In this document: piece after piece, positions 22,788 to 34,491 of the stretch | Layout: each line of letters opens with the position of its first letter | Position numbering within the stretch: position 1 is the first letter of the stretch | Source: Fragum whitleyi | Taxonomy: Eukaryota; Mollusca; Bivalvia; Cardiida; Cardiidae | Direction: 5' to 3' | Assembly (NCBI GenBank): GCA_948146395.1 | Contig: OX411552.1 | Location: forward strand, 4,959,501 to 5,023,500 | DNA length: 64,000 nt | Made by a program: the position numbers and the translations under genes | The notes under the pieces: model-generated | Database searches by the model: none | The model's input: the letters and a program-made list of their open reading frames with translations, nothing else | Told to the model about the DNA's origin: nothing

Positions 22788-24490
22788 TGGCCCTGTCAGA
22801 CCTCAACGTTTAAGCCAGCGTGTGCCTAACGCGTTTGAGAAAACGACTAAGTCCGCAATACGTCGGCATACGCTGACCTAGATTTTCTTTTTGTCAATTC
22901 ACGACACGCTTGTAGCGTGTTCATAACGAGTTTGAACGTGTAAGTAACGCGTGAGTAACGTGTCTAGAAGGCGTTGATAGCGTATGTCAGCTTATACCAA
23001 CGTTCTTGAGCGTGTGTCCAACGTTCTCGTAACGTCTTCAGAACATGCTTAGCGTGTTTGTAACGCGCTTCTAGCGTGTTATAACGTGTTAGCAGCGTGT
23101 TTTAGATGTAAATATAAATTCTGCAAGAAATTACCGCTTTAAATTCATTCTTTTAATATATAAAGAGGCCACCGGCCACTACAAATATTCAAATTCAAAG
23201 TATGTTGGTTCATGTGAAAGAAAATAGGAAAAGACGAAAAGAAAAAAAAAAACACTGACACCTGTTACACATGAAAACATGCATATAACAAACTTATAAG
23301 ATTTCAGACTGATTAAAGCTTCTGGTACTTTTCACTCAAAAAATATTGCGAAAGGGTAAGGAACTATTTATCATAATGCACTCCTTTCTTTCTCCATATG
23401 CTCTACCATGTAGGATGACTTTCTACAACCTCTCTTAATCTTGAATAGCTAGTCTTATATTGAGGGGGAAAATGTGTACCAAATATCAAACTTGTAGTAC
23501 ATATAATAGAATCAAATATTCTGAACAGAACAGAATAGAGTAAAACACGTCTTGTATTATGACCGCTAGGTACAACGATGTACTTGTCTTTTTGGTATAT
23601 TGATAATGATCAAATGAGACGAATGAATGTTTGTATTTTCGCGAACGTATTGTTATTCTGACCAAAGAGCAGAAGCACTTGTTAAGTCATAAATGCAATG
23701 TTTAATGCACATTTAGGCTACATTCTCCACCTCGACAATCTAAGGAATTAAGAAAATCAGTAAAGGATTTATATGGAAGAAAAGACAAGCAGCTTATAAC
23801 ATAGCATAACATAACATAAGTTTTATTTATATGACTTGAACGAAATCGTTCATCGTCAAATATAGAGATTGCTACTTATAATCGAGTTTTCAAGTCATTC
23901 TTAGACTTGTCATGAGGAAACATGCAGATATGAACATGTCAAAAAGGTCATACACACGTATATGCACAAATTTGTTTATTAACGACAAGCTGATGGTAGA
24001 AATTCAAGAAAAATATGCTGCGGAACTTATATATTTTTTATTGAAAACTGAAACACTATCATACGCCAGAAACACGCCGTGAACTCGCTGGCAACGCGCT
24101 AGACACACGTTCAGTACGCTGAAGACACGCTATGCACACGTTCCCAGTACGCTGGAGACACGCTAGAAGCACGTTAAACTTTTGGCGAACGTGTTTCTAG
24201 CGTGTCCGTAGCGTAAGTGAACGAGCTCCTAGCGTGTCTCTGGCGTGCTGAGCGTGTTCGGAACGTGTGCGGAGCGTGTTCCAACACGTTCGGCACACGC
24301 TGAGAAATTTTATGCATGCACAAAATTTTATGAGATGCTCAGCGTATCGCAACGTGTGCCAACGTGTTACAGCGTGCCGATTGCGTGTGCGGAACGTGTC
24401 CATAGCGTACCCGACGTGTTCGCAGCGTGTTATAAAAATCCCAACACGTTCCGCACACGCTGGCTAAAACGTTAAGGTGTGACAGCCCTA
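22788..24490. mobile_element. 1.7-kb TIR element with dense subterminal motif arrays
   Basis: The left end (TGGCCCTGTCAGACCTCAACG) and the inverted right end (TAGGGCTGTCACACCTTAACG) form terminal repeats of about 45 bases, both running into TAGCCAGCGTGTG-like sequence. TAA lies just outside each end, fitting the 3-bp target duplication of PIF/Harbinger-type transposons; the superfamily is inference. Inside each end (about 22820-23105 and 24060-24480) are dozens of 7-10 base words of the type AACGTGT, AGCGTGT, AACGCGTT and their complements, a pattern usual for transposase-binding sites. The middle is non-coding and carries an inverted LINE-tail fragment at 23167-23177. Confidence 0.65.
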
Positions 24491-24493
24491 TAA

Positions 24494-25051
24494 GCTTATT
24501 ACACTAGTTATTATTCATTATTAGCTCGACTGTTTTCGGAGAAAACCAAATGTTTTGTTATAGCCTTGTTTTGCTATAGCGCTATCGTCGTCGTCGTTGA
24601 CATTGGCAGTTTGTGATATTATTGGTTCTACTGAACACATTCACTTGAAACTTGATAAATGTTTGGAGGATTAATTTAAATAAAGAAAATTGTTTACAAG
24701 AATGTAGATTGGTCAATCTAGATACAGACAATCAGCCAAATGCGAAAGGTTTCGACCGTCGTCAGCCTGTCCAGTCCGTACGGTCTAACAAGGGTAGATA
24801 CTTCACGCACTACCCAGATGGTCCCTTTTAGTGTGACTGTCCACATAAATGAAACGAATGTAAGCTAAACATTATTGTTTATGTATTAATTTTTACCAAA
24901 ACTTTGTTCATCATAGTGTATTAAGGAGTCCCCAAACAATGGCTTAAAGGTAAAATTAATGGCTAACTTCAAACAGTTTGTCAGGGATTTCAATTTTACT
25001 CAAGAGGACGTGGAATAGATGCAAAACAGGTTACTGTACAAATCTATACAC
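24494..25051. other. No gene; dispersed repeat fragment
   Basis: The part around 24698-24848 (with GCACTACCCAGATGGTCCCTT) is a reverse-complement relative of 26890-27050. The rest shows nothing recognisable. Confidence 0.4.
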
Positions 25052-25438
25052 TACAGTTAACAACATCGTACAATTGACATTCATCTCGATCAAAACCATT
25101 CCAAATAAGTCTGTCTGCGCTCGATCCATTCATTTCAAACACCCACTTAAACCATTTAAAAAAGCTCACTGAATAAAGTATCAACAACGTCATTCAAAAT
25201 AAATAAAGCTAGAAAAAATACACGTTTTCAGAGGCATAATTGAAATTTTAAGCCTCTGACAGATTCTTTAATTGATAGGAAGCTATTTATAGAACTTGAA
25301 TGCACATTTTTAAATGGAGGTAATCAATGTCGCTAATTTTGTTCTCCCTTTGACTTCACTCAAACCTCGCTCTACACACTCATTCTATTTCATTCCAAAA
25401 TCATTCACAACGTCAATTTCACGATATGGCTAAATGTA
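25052..25438 (-). mobile_element. Foldback MITE, family A, slightly shortened copy
   Basis: Begins TACAGTTAACAACATCGTAC and ends TTTCACGATATGGCTAAATGTA. Part of the central palindrome has been lost. Confidence 0.65.
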
Positions 25439-25696
25439 TAATACAACATTCAACATGATATAAACTATCACAAGAGCACTGCAAAGTTGATTCGACGCTC
25501 GGTTTTAGGCTAGGTTTTCTTACTCTAACTTAAAAGTAGAAACAGGCAGTGTATGCTGTGATCAAACTGTACATCTGTGACAGCTGGGACCGAAACTTCT
25601 TGCCTAGGAAGGTCCAATGAACACTAACATACCACTATCGCAAAAACCTTAGGGATCGCATGGTGACCTAGTCCTAAGGACTATATGATAATATAT

Positions 25697-26113
25697 TAAA
25701 GTTAACAGCATAATGGAATCGACACTCATTCAGACCAAAACCATTTAAATTACCCGCAAAGCGATCAATTTGTGACATTCAAACCACTCACGCCAATCAC
25801 TCAAAACGTTCTGAAACTGCTCAAAAACGCTTCGAAATGGCTTAAAACGTTCGACATCTTATCCATATCAATTAAACCAGTTGGCTATTTCCGTATATGT
25901 CGTGTCTAAATGGCCCACGAAGTCACACAAACTTAAAATAACGTATAGTTTATAAAAGGGAGGGAAAAGATATAGCAAATCTTGTCCAAAATTATCGACG
26001 TGGTTTACATCCATTGAAACACACTAAAAGCTCACTCATCACTCACTCATTAAATATCACTACGAAACCATTCTAAAATCACTCAACATGTCAATTTCCC
26101 GTTTTCAACCATA
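25697..26113 (-). mobile_element. Foldback MITE, family A, degenerate copy
   Basis: Recognised from AGTTAACAGCATAATGGAATC at the start, TCAATTTCCCGTTTTCAACC at the end and internal GAAACCATTC words. Heavily mutated. Confidence 0.45.
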
Positions 26114-26433
26114 TATTTCAGTATCATTCCTAACTATCCCAACTGATTTTTTTGTTCAAGCTGTATTTATAACATTTTGATGACCGACTCCCCGGTAAGA
26201 AATTCTAATGGATCCGCGCCTGATAGTCAGGTCGGTGTCTCGTCTATGTGCAGATAACATTTTTATCAATTGCATTATTATTTTTTTTAATATTGTATTC
26301 ATAAAAAAATACGCAATTTGATTTGCTTAACAGATAGATTTGGTCCTCAGTGAACGATTGAATATGTAGTTATCATATTAGCTTAGGCAAAACTAGTTCC
26401 ATCAACATCGGTTTTAGAGTGGATCATTTTTTC

Positions 26434-27155
26434 TGATCCGTCACGCGAAAAGGGGTCATCTGGGAAAATCGTGAAAATTTTTTTGAAAAAGAGATTGTTT
26501 CTAGTAGGCCTACGGAAAAACCAGAGGTTGCTTTTCAAAAATTATTTCATACATGTAGGAAGGAAGATTACTTATTCTAGATGCAGAAAATAAGTATAGT
26601 GCGAATTTAGTTTCACACTTAAATTAATTCGAAAAAAAAAATCTCATTGTCTCTTTATATTTTTTTTAATTTGAAATATTTCGCATACCTGGGTTGTAAA
26701 CCAATAACGGAATGAACCACTCTCCGAACTGTTCGGAGTTGCACACTATGTTATGACGAAGAAGGAAATTACAAAATTTAGGTAAAACCCACTGTTTATT
26801 TTTTCGAGAGGTCCGTAATATAGTCACGAATAATTGTAAATTGATGTGACCTGTTTCCGCGTGAATGGACCGCTTGGTGAATTCTAACAGACATTTACAA
26901 ATGTGACCTGCCACGCGAAAAGGGACCATCTGGGTAGTGCGTAAAGTGTCGACCCTAGTAAGACTGTGCAGACCGACAAGGGTCGAAACTTTTTGCACCG
27001 TACTTATTTTCTTAATCTAGAATAACCAATCTACCTTCCTGTGAAAGAATGTTTTGAAATGCGACTTATGTTTGACCTATGGTGAATCTAATCTCTTTTT
27101 CAAATACTCATTTTACAGAATATCCGGATGGTCCATTTTCGCGTGACGGGTCACA
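26434..27155. mobile_element. 0.7-kb long-TIR foldback element
   Basis: TGATCCGTCACGCGAAAAGGG at the left matches, inverted, CCATTTTCGCGTGACGGGTCA at the right. The similarity continues inward for roughly 150-200 bases, including GAAAAAGAGATT and TATTCTAGAT words. A third related end (GACCTGCCACGCGAAAAGGGA) at 26897 suggests a second element nested inside. Non-coding. Confidence 0.55.
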
Positions 27156-27663
27156 TATATAAACAAGAGTTTTAGTGCGACGGTGGTCAATACTACAGAC
27201 CCAACCCTGCGTCCAGGATGTAGAAAGGTTTGCAAACATTTAAAAATGTATCCAGCTTTAGATGTGTCCATTCAAAGCAAGGTATCATTTCATAAGCGGT
27301 TTGCTAACGTTTTTATCTTGATCACAGATCATTTAATGTAATGTACGTACGACAAAACATAAAGAAAAAAGTAGTTTTTTTATATGGATATAACAAGTAC
27401 CGCACATTTCTTCCAACTGGACGAAATTAGCAATAGGTTCTAACCTCTCCTTAAGTTTATTCAAAGCTCGCTCCTCCGCCTTCTCAGTAAATTTAATTCC
27501 GCATTCATTCCAAAATTAATCACCTGCTGTTCAGTTTCAGGACGTTATAAAATATATTTATTTTGAATGCAGTGCACGTTTCAAAACACGCCAGTTTAGA
27601 GACGGCTATATATACTTCTGGCGTATCTCGAACAGATAAAAAAATGTCAGTCAAATTACCCGG
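27156..27663. other. No gene seen
   Basis: AT-rich sequence between two foldback elements, with no supportable feature. Confidence 0.3.
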
Positions 27664-28101
27664 TACAGTTAATCACACCGTGAAATTGACACTCTTCTCG
27701 ATCAAATCATTCCAAATCATTCACTCAACACTAAAATCATTCATTCAAAATAACCATTCAAACCATTCAAAATCTATCCAAATTTTTCAAGAACAATTAA
27801 AAGTCGTTCATAATGATTGACATTTCATTAAAATATATCAAATCATTACAAAATTCTATCATCATAAGTGTATTCCAAAGCGTCTGTTTAGCCCGAAAGG
27901 TAGACAAACAGGAAAATACTATGATATGTATGAAAGGGAGGTAATAAATCATCGCTAATTTCGTTCAAATTGGACGAAATTAGCGATATGTATTACCTCC
28001 CTGAAAATTCATTTAAAAGTCGCTCCACGCACTCATTTAATATCATTCCAAATCGCTACAAATTCCTCCAACTTTTCAATTTCACGATCTTGTTAACAGT
28101 A
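27664..28101 (-). mobile_element. Foldback MITE, family A, full-length copy
   Basis: Begins TACAGTTAATCACACCGTG and ends TTTCACGATCTTGTTAACAGTA. The centre, GCTAATTTCGTTCAAATTGG and its inverted partner, is bracketed by GGGAGGTAAT and ATTACCTCCC. Confidence 0.7.
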
Positions 28102-28448
28102 GTCCAATCTTGTATATCATGTCAATCAATCTTTGAATGGATAGCAGATTATCGGCTGTAGTTGCGACATATCGACCGATCAGCGACAAGATATTTGAAC
28201 AACTGAAGGGTTACTGTGTTTTCTATTTTTGTTTTAAAAGTAACGAGATAGAAGGGCACAAAGTATCAATAAAGATGTCAAAACGTACATACATGTACAG
28301 TTTTCATCCTTTACTTTCTGTGCGACTATTGTCAACGAACAATTCCTTCTTTCCGGATATAACGAAGCACAAGCGGCGGAACCCATCCCGTTTATTGGAA
28401 AACGCATATTGGAAAACGCATCAGATACGTTTCCCTGTGTTATATACT

Positions 28449-28710
28449 GTCTCGGTGGCCGAGTGGTAAATGCACTCAACCCGTGACCTGCAGGTCCGTG
28501 GTTCGAGCCCCACTGTCACCGGGGTGTGTTTAAGGGCAAAACACTTAATAGCCAGCCCCAGGTCACCCAGCTGTAAAATTGGGTAGCAGTGGGTTTAAAA
28601 CCACTGCCTCTCTCTCAGGGACGTGAAAACATCAGGATTGAGAGTTCGAAAGCGATTCAATAAGCTTAAGCTTTCGTCGCAATCGAACTAAAATAAATAA
28701 GTATAAACTA
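28449..28710 (+). mobile_element. tRNA-headed SINE
   Basis: A canonical Pol III A box TGGCCGAGTGG (28456-28466) and B box GGTTCGAGCCC (28500-28510), 33 bases apart, lie in a 75-base tRNA-like head resembling a Ser/Leu-type 5' half without the long variable arm. A body of about 180 bases follows and ends near AACTAAAATAAATAAGTATA. The head is not a functional tRNA because it continues directly into the repeat body. Confidence 0.7.
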
Positions 28711-29208
28711 ATGTACACAACAATTTCATGAGCGTTCGCTTGCACTACGTTAACTTACATGCAGGGTAGAAGATCGAAGCACAAACGATAGCTTAAAATT
28801 TGAAAAAAAAGGGGGTTAGATACGTTTTACTGGGTAATGTATATTGCTATTTCTGGATCACTTGTGCCCTAAGTTGGCATCACGCATTTATTGATTTATT
28901 AAAGTCAAAGTTTTTGAGGCGTTCGCCTGTGCTGCCTCATCCTGCACGTAGGATTCACATCCCATATTGTCTCACATGTGGCAGTATCAAAGAAATTATA
29001 AAAATAATAATCATTAAATGACAAGGTGTCTTTCAAAAATTCCAGGTCAACATTCAAATCAATATTACCAAGATTTTTTTGCATAAATACAAAAAAAAAT
29101 GAAATGTATCTTTAAAGCACATATAAATTTCTATATGAATGCGAACTTTTGTTAAAATTGGCCTTATACTAACAGAATAAATAGGAAAAATACATCCTCA
29201 AATTGCAA
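28711..29208. other. No gene seen
   Basis: Short random frames only. Confidence 0.3.
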
Positions 29209-29600
29209 GGACATCACTGAGGTGACGATTTGTCTTTGTTTAGAAGCATTCCAAATGAAATTGTTCAGTTTTACACTATTTAATTGGCTATAAGAGACAC
29301 CCCCTAATACATCACATTGTTTACAGACCAATCAACCAATCAGGTCAGTTCAAATCATATGATATGACCCAGTTCTGCAACAAACCAATATGGAGGATAA
29401 GAGAGAAAGTTGACAATAGTGCTTCTGATTTAAACGGTTTGTAACATTTTAAAACTCACTTTGATCAGAATAAATGGCTGGATTTACAAGAAAATTGTAA
29501 CATATCCTTCTATGATTGAACATTTCCTGCATGACTTTTACTTTAATTTTTCATTTTCCCCTGACATTTAAGGAATCCAATAGTCACCTCAGTGATGTCC
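29209..29600. mobile_element. MITE with perfect 18-bp terminal repeats
   Basis: GGACATCACTGAGGTGAC at 29209 is exactly the reverse complement of GTCACCTCAGTGATGTCC ending at 29600. The 392-base element has no coding capacity. Its superfamily cannot be told from the ends alone. Confidence 0.6.
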
Positions 29601-29724
29601 TCGAGTATTTTCAATGAAAGAAGGCTTGTCTATATTTAGCAAATATATAAAATTTTGTAAAAAATGTTTTGATAACACCACCTTGGTATTATCTCGCATT
29701 TTGGTTTATTTGTTCAGTTGAACA

Positions 29725-30125
29725 TACTGATAATCGCATCGTAAAATTGACATCCATCTCGACCAAAGCCGTTCTTAATCGCTCGCAAAGCGCTCTATTC
29801 GTTCGTTCCAAACACACATTTACATTATTCATAACGCTCAAAATCGTTCAAAATGGTCAACTTTTCGATCACATCGTTCAAGTTATTGCATGATTTTACT
29901 AGCTGGTGTTGATTTTTAACCTTCAGGTATCTTCCGTGAAGAAACAAAATCATTAAAGTACGTAGATTTCATTAAAGGAAGGTAAAAATATTTCTAATTT
30001 CGCCCAAATAAACTAAATAAGCGTTATGTTTTAACTCCCTTGAAAATCATCCAAACCCATTACACGCATGGAATTTTCATTCGAAAATCATTTAATTTGT
30101 CAATTTCACGATAGTCCTAATTGTA
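29725..30125 (-). mobile_element. Foldback MITE, family A, degenerate copy
   Basis: GCATCGTAAAATTGACATCC near the start and TTTGTCAATTTCACGATAG near the end, with a weak central palindrome. Confidence 0.5.
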
Positions 30126-30248
30126 TATTTATTTCACTCGACAAAAAGATATTGAATAAAGATAAAAGTCGAGTCAACTTTAACCCACACTCCAGAAATG
30201 CTAGGGTTAGAGATATTTGTAAATTAAACACGCTTAGAAAATGATCCG

Positions 30249-30520
30249 TAACAGTTAACAACATCGTGAAATTGACAAGGTGAATGATTTTTGAATGATT
30301 AAGGAAAGAAAGTGAATGAGTGTGTGGAGCGAGTGTTGAGTGAAATAAATGGGAGGTAATCCTATATCGCATATTTTGTCCTGGATGAACAAAATTAGCG
30401 ATATTAATTACCTCCCGTTAAAAAAAATGCATACATGTTCTATACACAGCTTCCTTTTTTTCAAGAACATATCAGGCTAATAATTCGAATTATGTCAGTA
30501 AAATTGACAATATATTTTAA
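30249..30520 (+). mobile_element. Foldback MITE, family A, 3'-truncated copy
   Basis: TAACAGTTAACAACATCGTG start and the central GGGAGGTAAT / ATTACCTCCC palindrome are present. The right half stops after the GAATTATGTCAGTAAA segment. Confidence 0.65.
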
Positions 30521-30991
30521 CTTCAATTCTTACACAGTGGGAAACTTCTTAGCCATAAACCAAGAAAAATAATGTATTTTCCAAAATGTATGGGATTCTT
30601 TGAACCTGTTTATGTGACCCCCACCCTCCAACCGGATGTATTACGCACGGGAGGTAATAAAAGTGGAAACATTAAAGAAAATAGAGATGTTGCTTGCAAG
30701 CATCTTCTGACTTTTCTCAATGCTTCCTTCAACACTTTGCGTCTTTTTTCAATTTCAACGCAAAATTAATTTACGGTGGAATTTTTTTGAAAATTGATAA
30801 GCCGTTACTCGTAATGTAAACTAGGGTTAAGACCGATAAAACGCCGTTATTTAGACAGGTTTTCCCGCATGACGGATCAAATAATATTTTTTTTAATATA
30901 AGATCACCATCTGTAATGGATAATTTATGTAACTGTTGTGTCGGCTTGCCCTTACACATTATCATCGATGTCAAGAGTTGCGAATAAGAAA
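30521..30991. other. No gene; left flank of the outer retrotransposon
   Basis: AT-rich with small frames. The last four bases before the LTR are GAAA, which recur after the 3' LTR and may be the target duplication. Confidence 0.4.
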
Positions 30992-31534
30992 TGTTATGTA
31001 TAAGCTATAAATAAACCTAATAGTATTTACCGTGTCTATTTTTAGACTGGGAATTTTCCTATCTCTTGATTCTGTTAGGTAAATGTATGTAGAATATTGT
31101 AGATCTTTCTAGAAAGGACTTCTGGAAAGTGATTCAGACTCTAGAGTATTCTTATGTTCTCTGCTATTCTAGATTATTCTATGGTATTATATAAAGGGGT
31201 TCCTACAGCATTCTTGGTTCACTTGTTTTAGACTTATGGTTTCATTTAGTAGTACTGTGTTAAACTAAAAGGGGATTTCTTGTTATCTTAAAAGTGTGTT
31301 TAAAAGCGTGTTTAATTTTGAATTCGGATATTATTGGACTTAATATTTGTGGACCAGAAACTTAATTAAATTGGATCTAAAATCAAAAACTTTAGGATTA
31401 AACATGCAAGGTATTGTAATTTGTTTTTGTATTAATTTCATATTGTCAATAATTCTGTTATTATTGTCAATAAATATTGTTAATTGTAAAGTTTGTTGCT
31501 GGCTTCTTTGTTCGTGTTACATTGGCACGTAACA
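30992..31534 (+). repeat. 5' LTR of outer element
   Basis: Begins TGTTATGTATAAGC and ends CACGTAACA. Contains a TATATAAA box at 31188-31195. About 80 bases upstream of it are two TTCnnGAA palindromes: TTCTAGAA at 31107-31114 and TTCTGGAA at 31120-31127. AATAAA words near 31009 and 31468 could serve polyadenylation. The first 14 of the 543 bases differ from the 3' LTR at one position. Confidence 0.92.
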
Positions 31535-31537
31535 TAT

Positions 31538-31555
31538 TGGGGGCTCGTCCGGGAT
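31538..31555 (+). other. Primer-binding site, tRNA-Pro type
   Basis: TGGGGGCTCGTCCGGGAT lies three bases after the 5' LTR. It is the 18-base tRNA-Pro primer site also known from murine leukaemia virus-type elements, and it primes minus-strand DNA synthesis. Confidence 0.85.
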
Positions 31556-31733
31556 ACGAACATCAGACAACCAAACAAAACAAAACAAATCAAACAAATT
31601 CTTTATTTAAATCTGCTGTTAAAAATTATTTAAGAAATTAATTTCATAATTCAATTTTGATAAATCTAGAGTGTACTTTCACTATTATTTATCGAAATCT
31701 TACATTCTTGTTTGAATACAGCAACAAGCTACC

Positions 31734-32719
31734 ATGTCTTTTGACTTAGAAAAAATTACGCACGAACCTTCCATGGAGCTATTGAATTTGGGTAAAAAGC
31801 CTGATTTGCTCAATCTTGCCAAGCATTATGAATTAAAAGAAGTCAAGTCCTCATTGCGAAAGCATGAAATTAAGAATATTTTGGTTCAATATTTTGTTGA
31901 TGAGGACATCTTTGATGAAAAGGCTCTGTCTCTCATTGTTGATGTTCCATCAGTTTCAAGCTCAAGAGATCTTGAACTGTTAAAACTCCAACAAAGAGAG
32001 AAGGAATTGGAAATAGAAAGAGAGAGAGAAGAGAGAAAATTTCAAGAAAAGCAATTAGAAATTGAAATTGAAAGAGAAAGAGCACAGAGAGAAATTGAAG
32101 AAAAAGAAAGAGAAAGGCAATTTCAAAGAGAAGAAATAGAACGAGAAGAAGAGAGAGCAGAGAGAGAGAGCGAGAAAAAGAAGGAGAATTTCAATTACGA
32201 TTAAAATAATTAGAAATACAAGATAGAGCAAATCAGCCCAGATATATGTATAATGACAATTTTGATGTAACAAAACATTTTAGGCTTGTTCCTCAATTTC
32301 AAGAAAATGAAGTTGATACATATTTCGAACATTTTGAAAAAGTTGCAAATAACTTGAAATGGCCAAAGGAGCAATGGACCTTACTTCTCCAAAGTGTCTT
32401 AGTAGGAAAAGCTCGCAATATTTATTCACAACTTAGAACAGAACAAAGCAATTATTATGAAACTGTAAAAGAACTCATTCTCAAAGGTTATGAGCTGGTA
32501 CCAGAAGCATACAGACAACAATTTAGAAGTTGTAGAAAAGAATCTGGCCAGACTCACGTTGAATTTGCAAGAAATGAAGAAAAATTATTTGACAGGTGGT
32601 GCTATTCTAAGAAAATAGACCAAAATTATGATAATCTTAGACAACTTATATTAATTGAACAATTCAAAAATTGCATTCAATCTGACATTAAGTCACATTT
32701 AGATGAAAAAACTGTTTAA
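31734..32719 (+). pseudogene. Outer element gag, broken
   Basis: ATG at 31734 in a good context (ACCATGTC). The N-terminal 75 residues include LNLAKHYELKEVK, followed by a long Glu/Arg/Lys coiled coil (about 75-150). Near 32170 the frame shifts, a TAA follows around 32204, and the capsid-like part continues in a second frame (FRLVPQFQENEVDTYFEHF, WTLLLQ, YRQQFR). That frame meets another TAA at 32717, after which the same frame stays open into the nucleocapsid and protease region. Gag would form the particle and bind genomic RNA. The N-terminal SAP-like and EVDTYF features resemble gag of other animal Gypsy elements. Not translatable intact as written. Confidence 0.8.
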
Positions 32720-33394
32720 ACTATACATGAAGCAGCTCGTTTAGCTGATGATTACTACCTTACACACACAAATTCTTTCGTTAATAAAGCAAAACCTGCT
32801 TCCTCACATCCCCAAAATAAATCTATGTCTGGTGATTCATCTAGCATGTCTAGTCAATCGAATTCACCTAAACCAAAGTCTACTGGTGAAACCAATGTTC
32901 AAAATCCCTTATCTCGAGTACATTGTACTTTTTGTAAAAAACCAGGTCACCTTATTTCAGAATGTTTTAGATTAAAAAGGAAGAAGGAACTGAGTGCAGC
33001 CAAACCTACAGGGCTCACCAGCCTTCAGCCTAAATCACAGCCTTCTTTTGAGTTAAATTCAATTGTTAAGGCAGAACCAAATTCTGATTCCTGTATGGAG
33101 ATTTTTGAACCGTTCATGTTAGATGGTTTTGTATCACTTTCAGGTGATTTGTGCCCACCTACCCCTATTAAAATTTTAAGAGACACAGGAGCTTCTCAAT
33201 CTCTTATTTTAGCAGATGTTCTGCCTTTTTCTGAGAAGACTTCGTCTGGTACTAGCGTCCTTATTCAGGGTGTAGAGTGTGGTATTATTAATATTCCTCT
33301 TCATAAGGTTAATTTGTCTTCAGATTTGGTTACTGGTTCTGTGGTTGTTGGTGTTAATATTCTTTACCATTTAAAGGTGTACATTTATTGCTAG
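32720..33394 (+). pseudogene. Outer element nucleocapsid knuckle and protease
   Basis: In frame with the preceding gag part beyond its stop codon. A CCHC knuckle CTFCKKPGHLISEC (codons from about 32927) is followed by a Ser/Pro-rich linker and a retropepsin active site DTGAS (33182-33196) in the context LRDTGASQSLI. The protease flap and C-terminal helix region switch frame near 33358-33370, so the frame ends prematurely at 33394 while the LLLGNDLAG continuation is in the integrase frame. Retropepsin would process the polyprotein. Broken here by the frameshift. Confidence 0.82.
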
Positions 33395-34491
33395 GCAATG
33401 ACTTAGCTGGAGATAAGGTTGTTTTTAATCCTCTTGTAACTGACACACCTAATGTAGGTCAAACAGATGATCCTATTTTGCAGGAAATACCTGATTTGTA
33501 CCCTTCATGTGCAGTAACTCGGGGTATGGCTAAAAAAGCTTCATTGAAAAATTCAAATGATATTGACTTAACTCATACTTTTGTTGGTCAATATTTCAAT
33601 GACGAGATTAAAAAGTATTTAAATCTTAGTCTGCCTGATACTCAGACAGACTCGTCAAAATTTTGTCAGTCATCTCCAAGGTCAAATGACCAAGGTCATG
33701 AAACGCATTCAAAGTCAAAGTTAATCCAGGAACAGCAAAATGATCCTGAGATTTCAAAGTTAATTGATAGGGCATTACCCGGAAAAGAAATGTCTCAGAA
33801 TCCTGTTTGTTACTATAAAAAGAATGGTATTCTGATGAGAAAATGGCGACCATTTGATGTCCCAGCTGATGACGATTGGGCTGTTCATCACCAAATTGTT
33901 GTTCCAAAGTCATATCGCCATGAAATACTTAGTATAGCACATGAAAGTCCAATGTCTGGTCATTTAGGTGTAAACAAGATTATGACTCATTTCTTTTGGC
34001 CTGGACTTAAATCGGACGTTTCCAAATATTGTAAAAGTTGCCACACTTGTCAAATGGTAGGGAAACCTAACCAAGTTATTTCAAAAGCAAGGTTACAACC
34101 CATTCCAGCTTTTGATGAACCTTTCAGTCGAATAATAATAGACTGCGTTGGTCCTTTACCAAAAACCAAGTCAGGTTCTGAATATTTGTTGACAATTATG
34201 TGTGCTTCTACTCGCTTCCCAGAAGCAATTCCTTTAAGAAACATTAAGGCAAAGTCAATCGTTAAGGCTCTTGTCAAGTTCTTTACTTTTGTTGGCCTTC
34301 CAAAATCAGTTCAGTCTGATCAAGGATCAAACTTCATGTCAGGCATATTCCAACAGGTTATCCATGAATTAGGTATCAAGCAATATCGGTCATCTGCTTA
34401 TCATCCTGAAAGTCAAGGTGCTTTAGAAAGATTTCATCAGACCCTAAAGAATATGATAAGGTCATATTGTTTTGATACTGAGAAAAACTAG
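33375..34491 (+). pseudogene. Outer element integrase, N-terminal and catalytic domains
   Basis: 367 codons are open from 33388. The HHCC zinc domain is HESPMSGHLG and CKSCHTCQM (about residues 187-225). The D,D-35-E core has IIDCVGPL, SDQGSNF and the glutamate in GALERFHQ, so all three catalytic residues are present. The frame ends in TAG at 34489-34491, a nonsense change after which the same frame resumes with DEGIHLLLF. Integrase inserts the cDNA into the genome. It lies upstream of RT, the reverse of the usual Gypsy order, and this placement rather than the protein itself is the unusual point. Confidence 0.88.
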
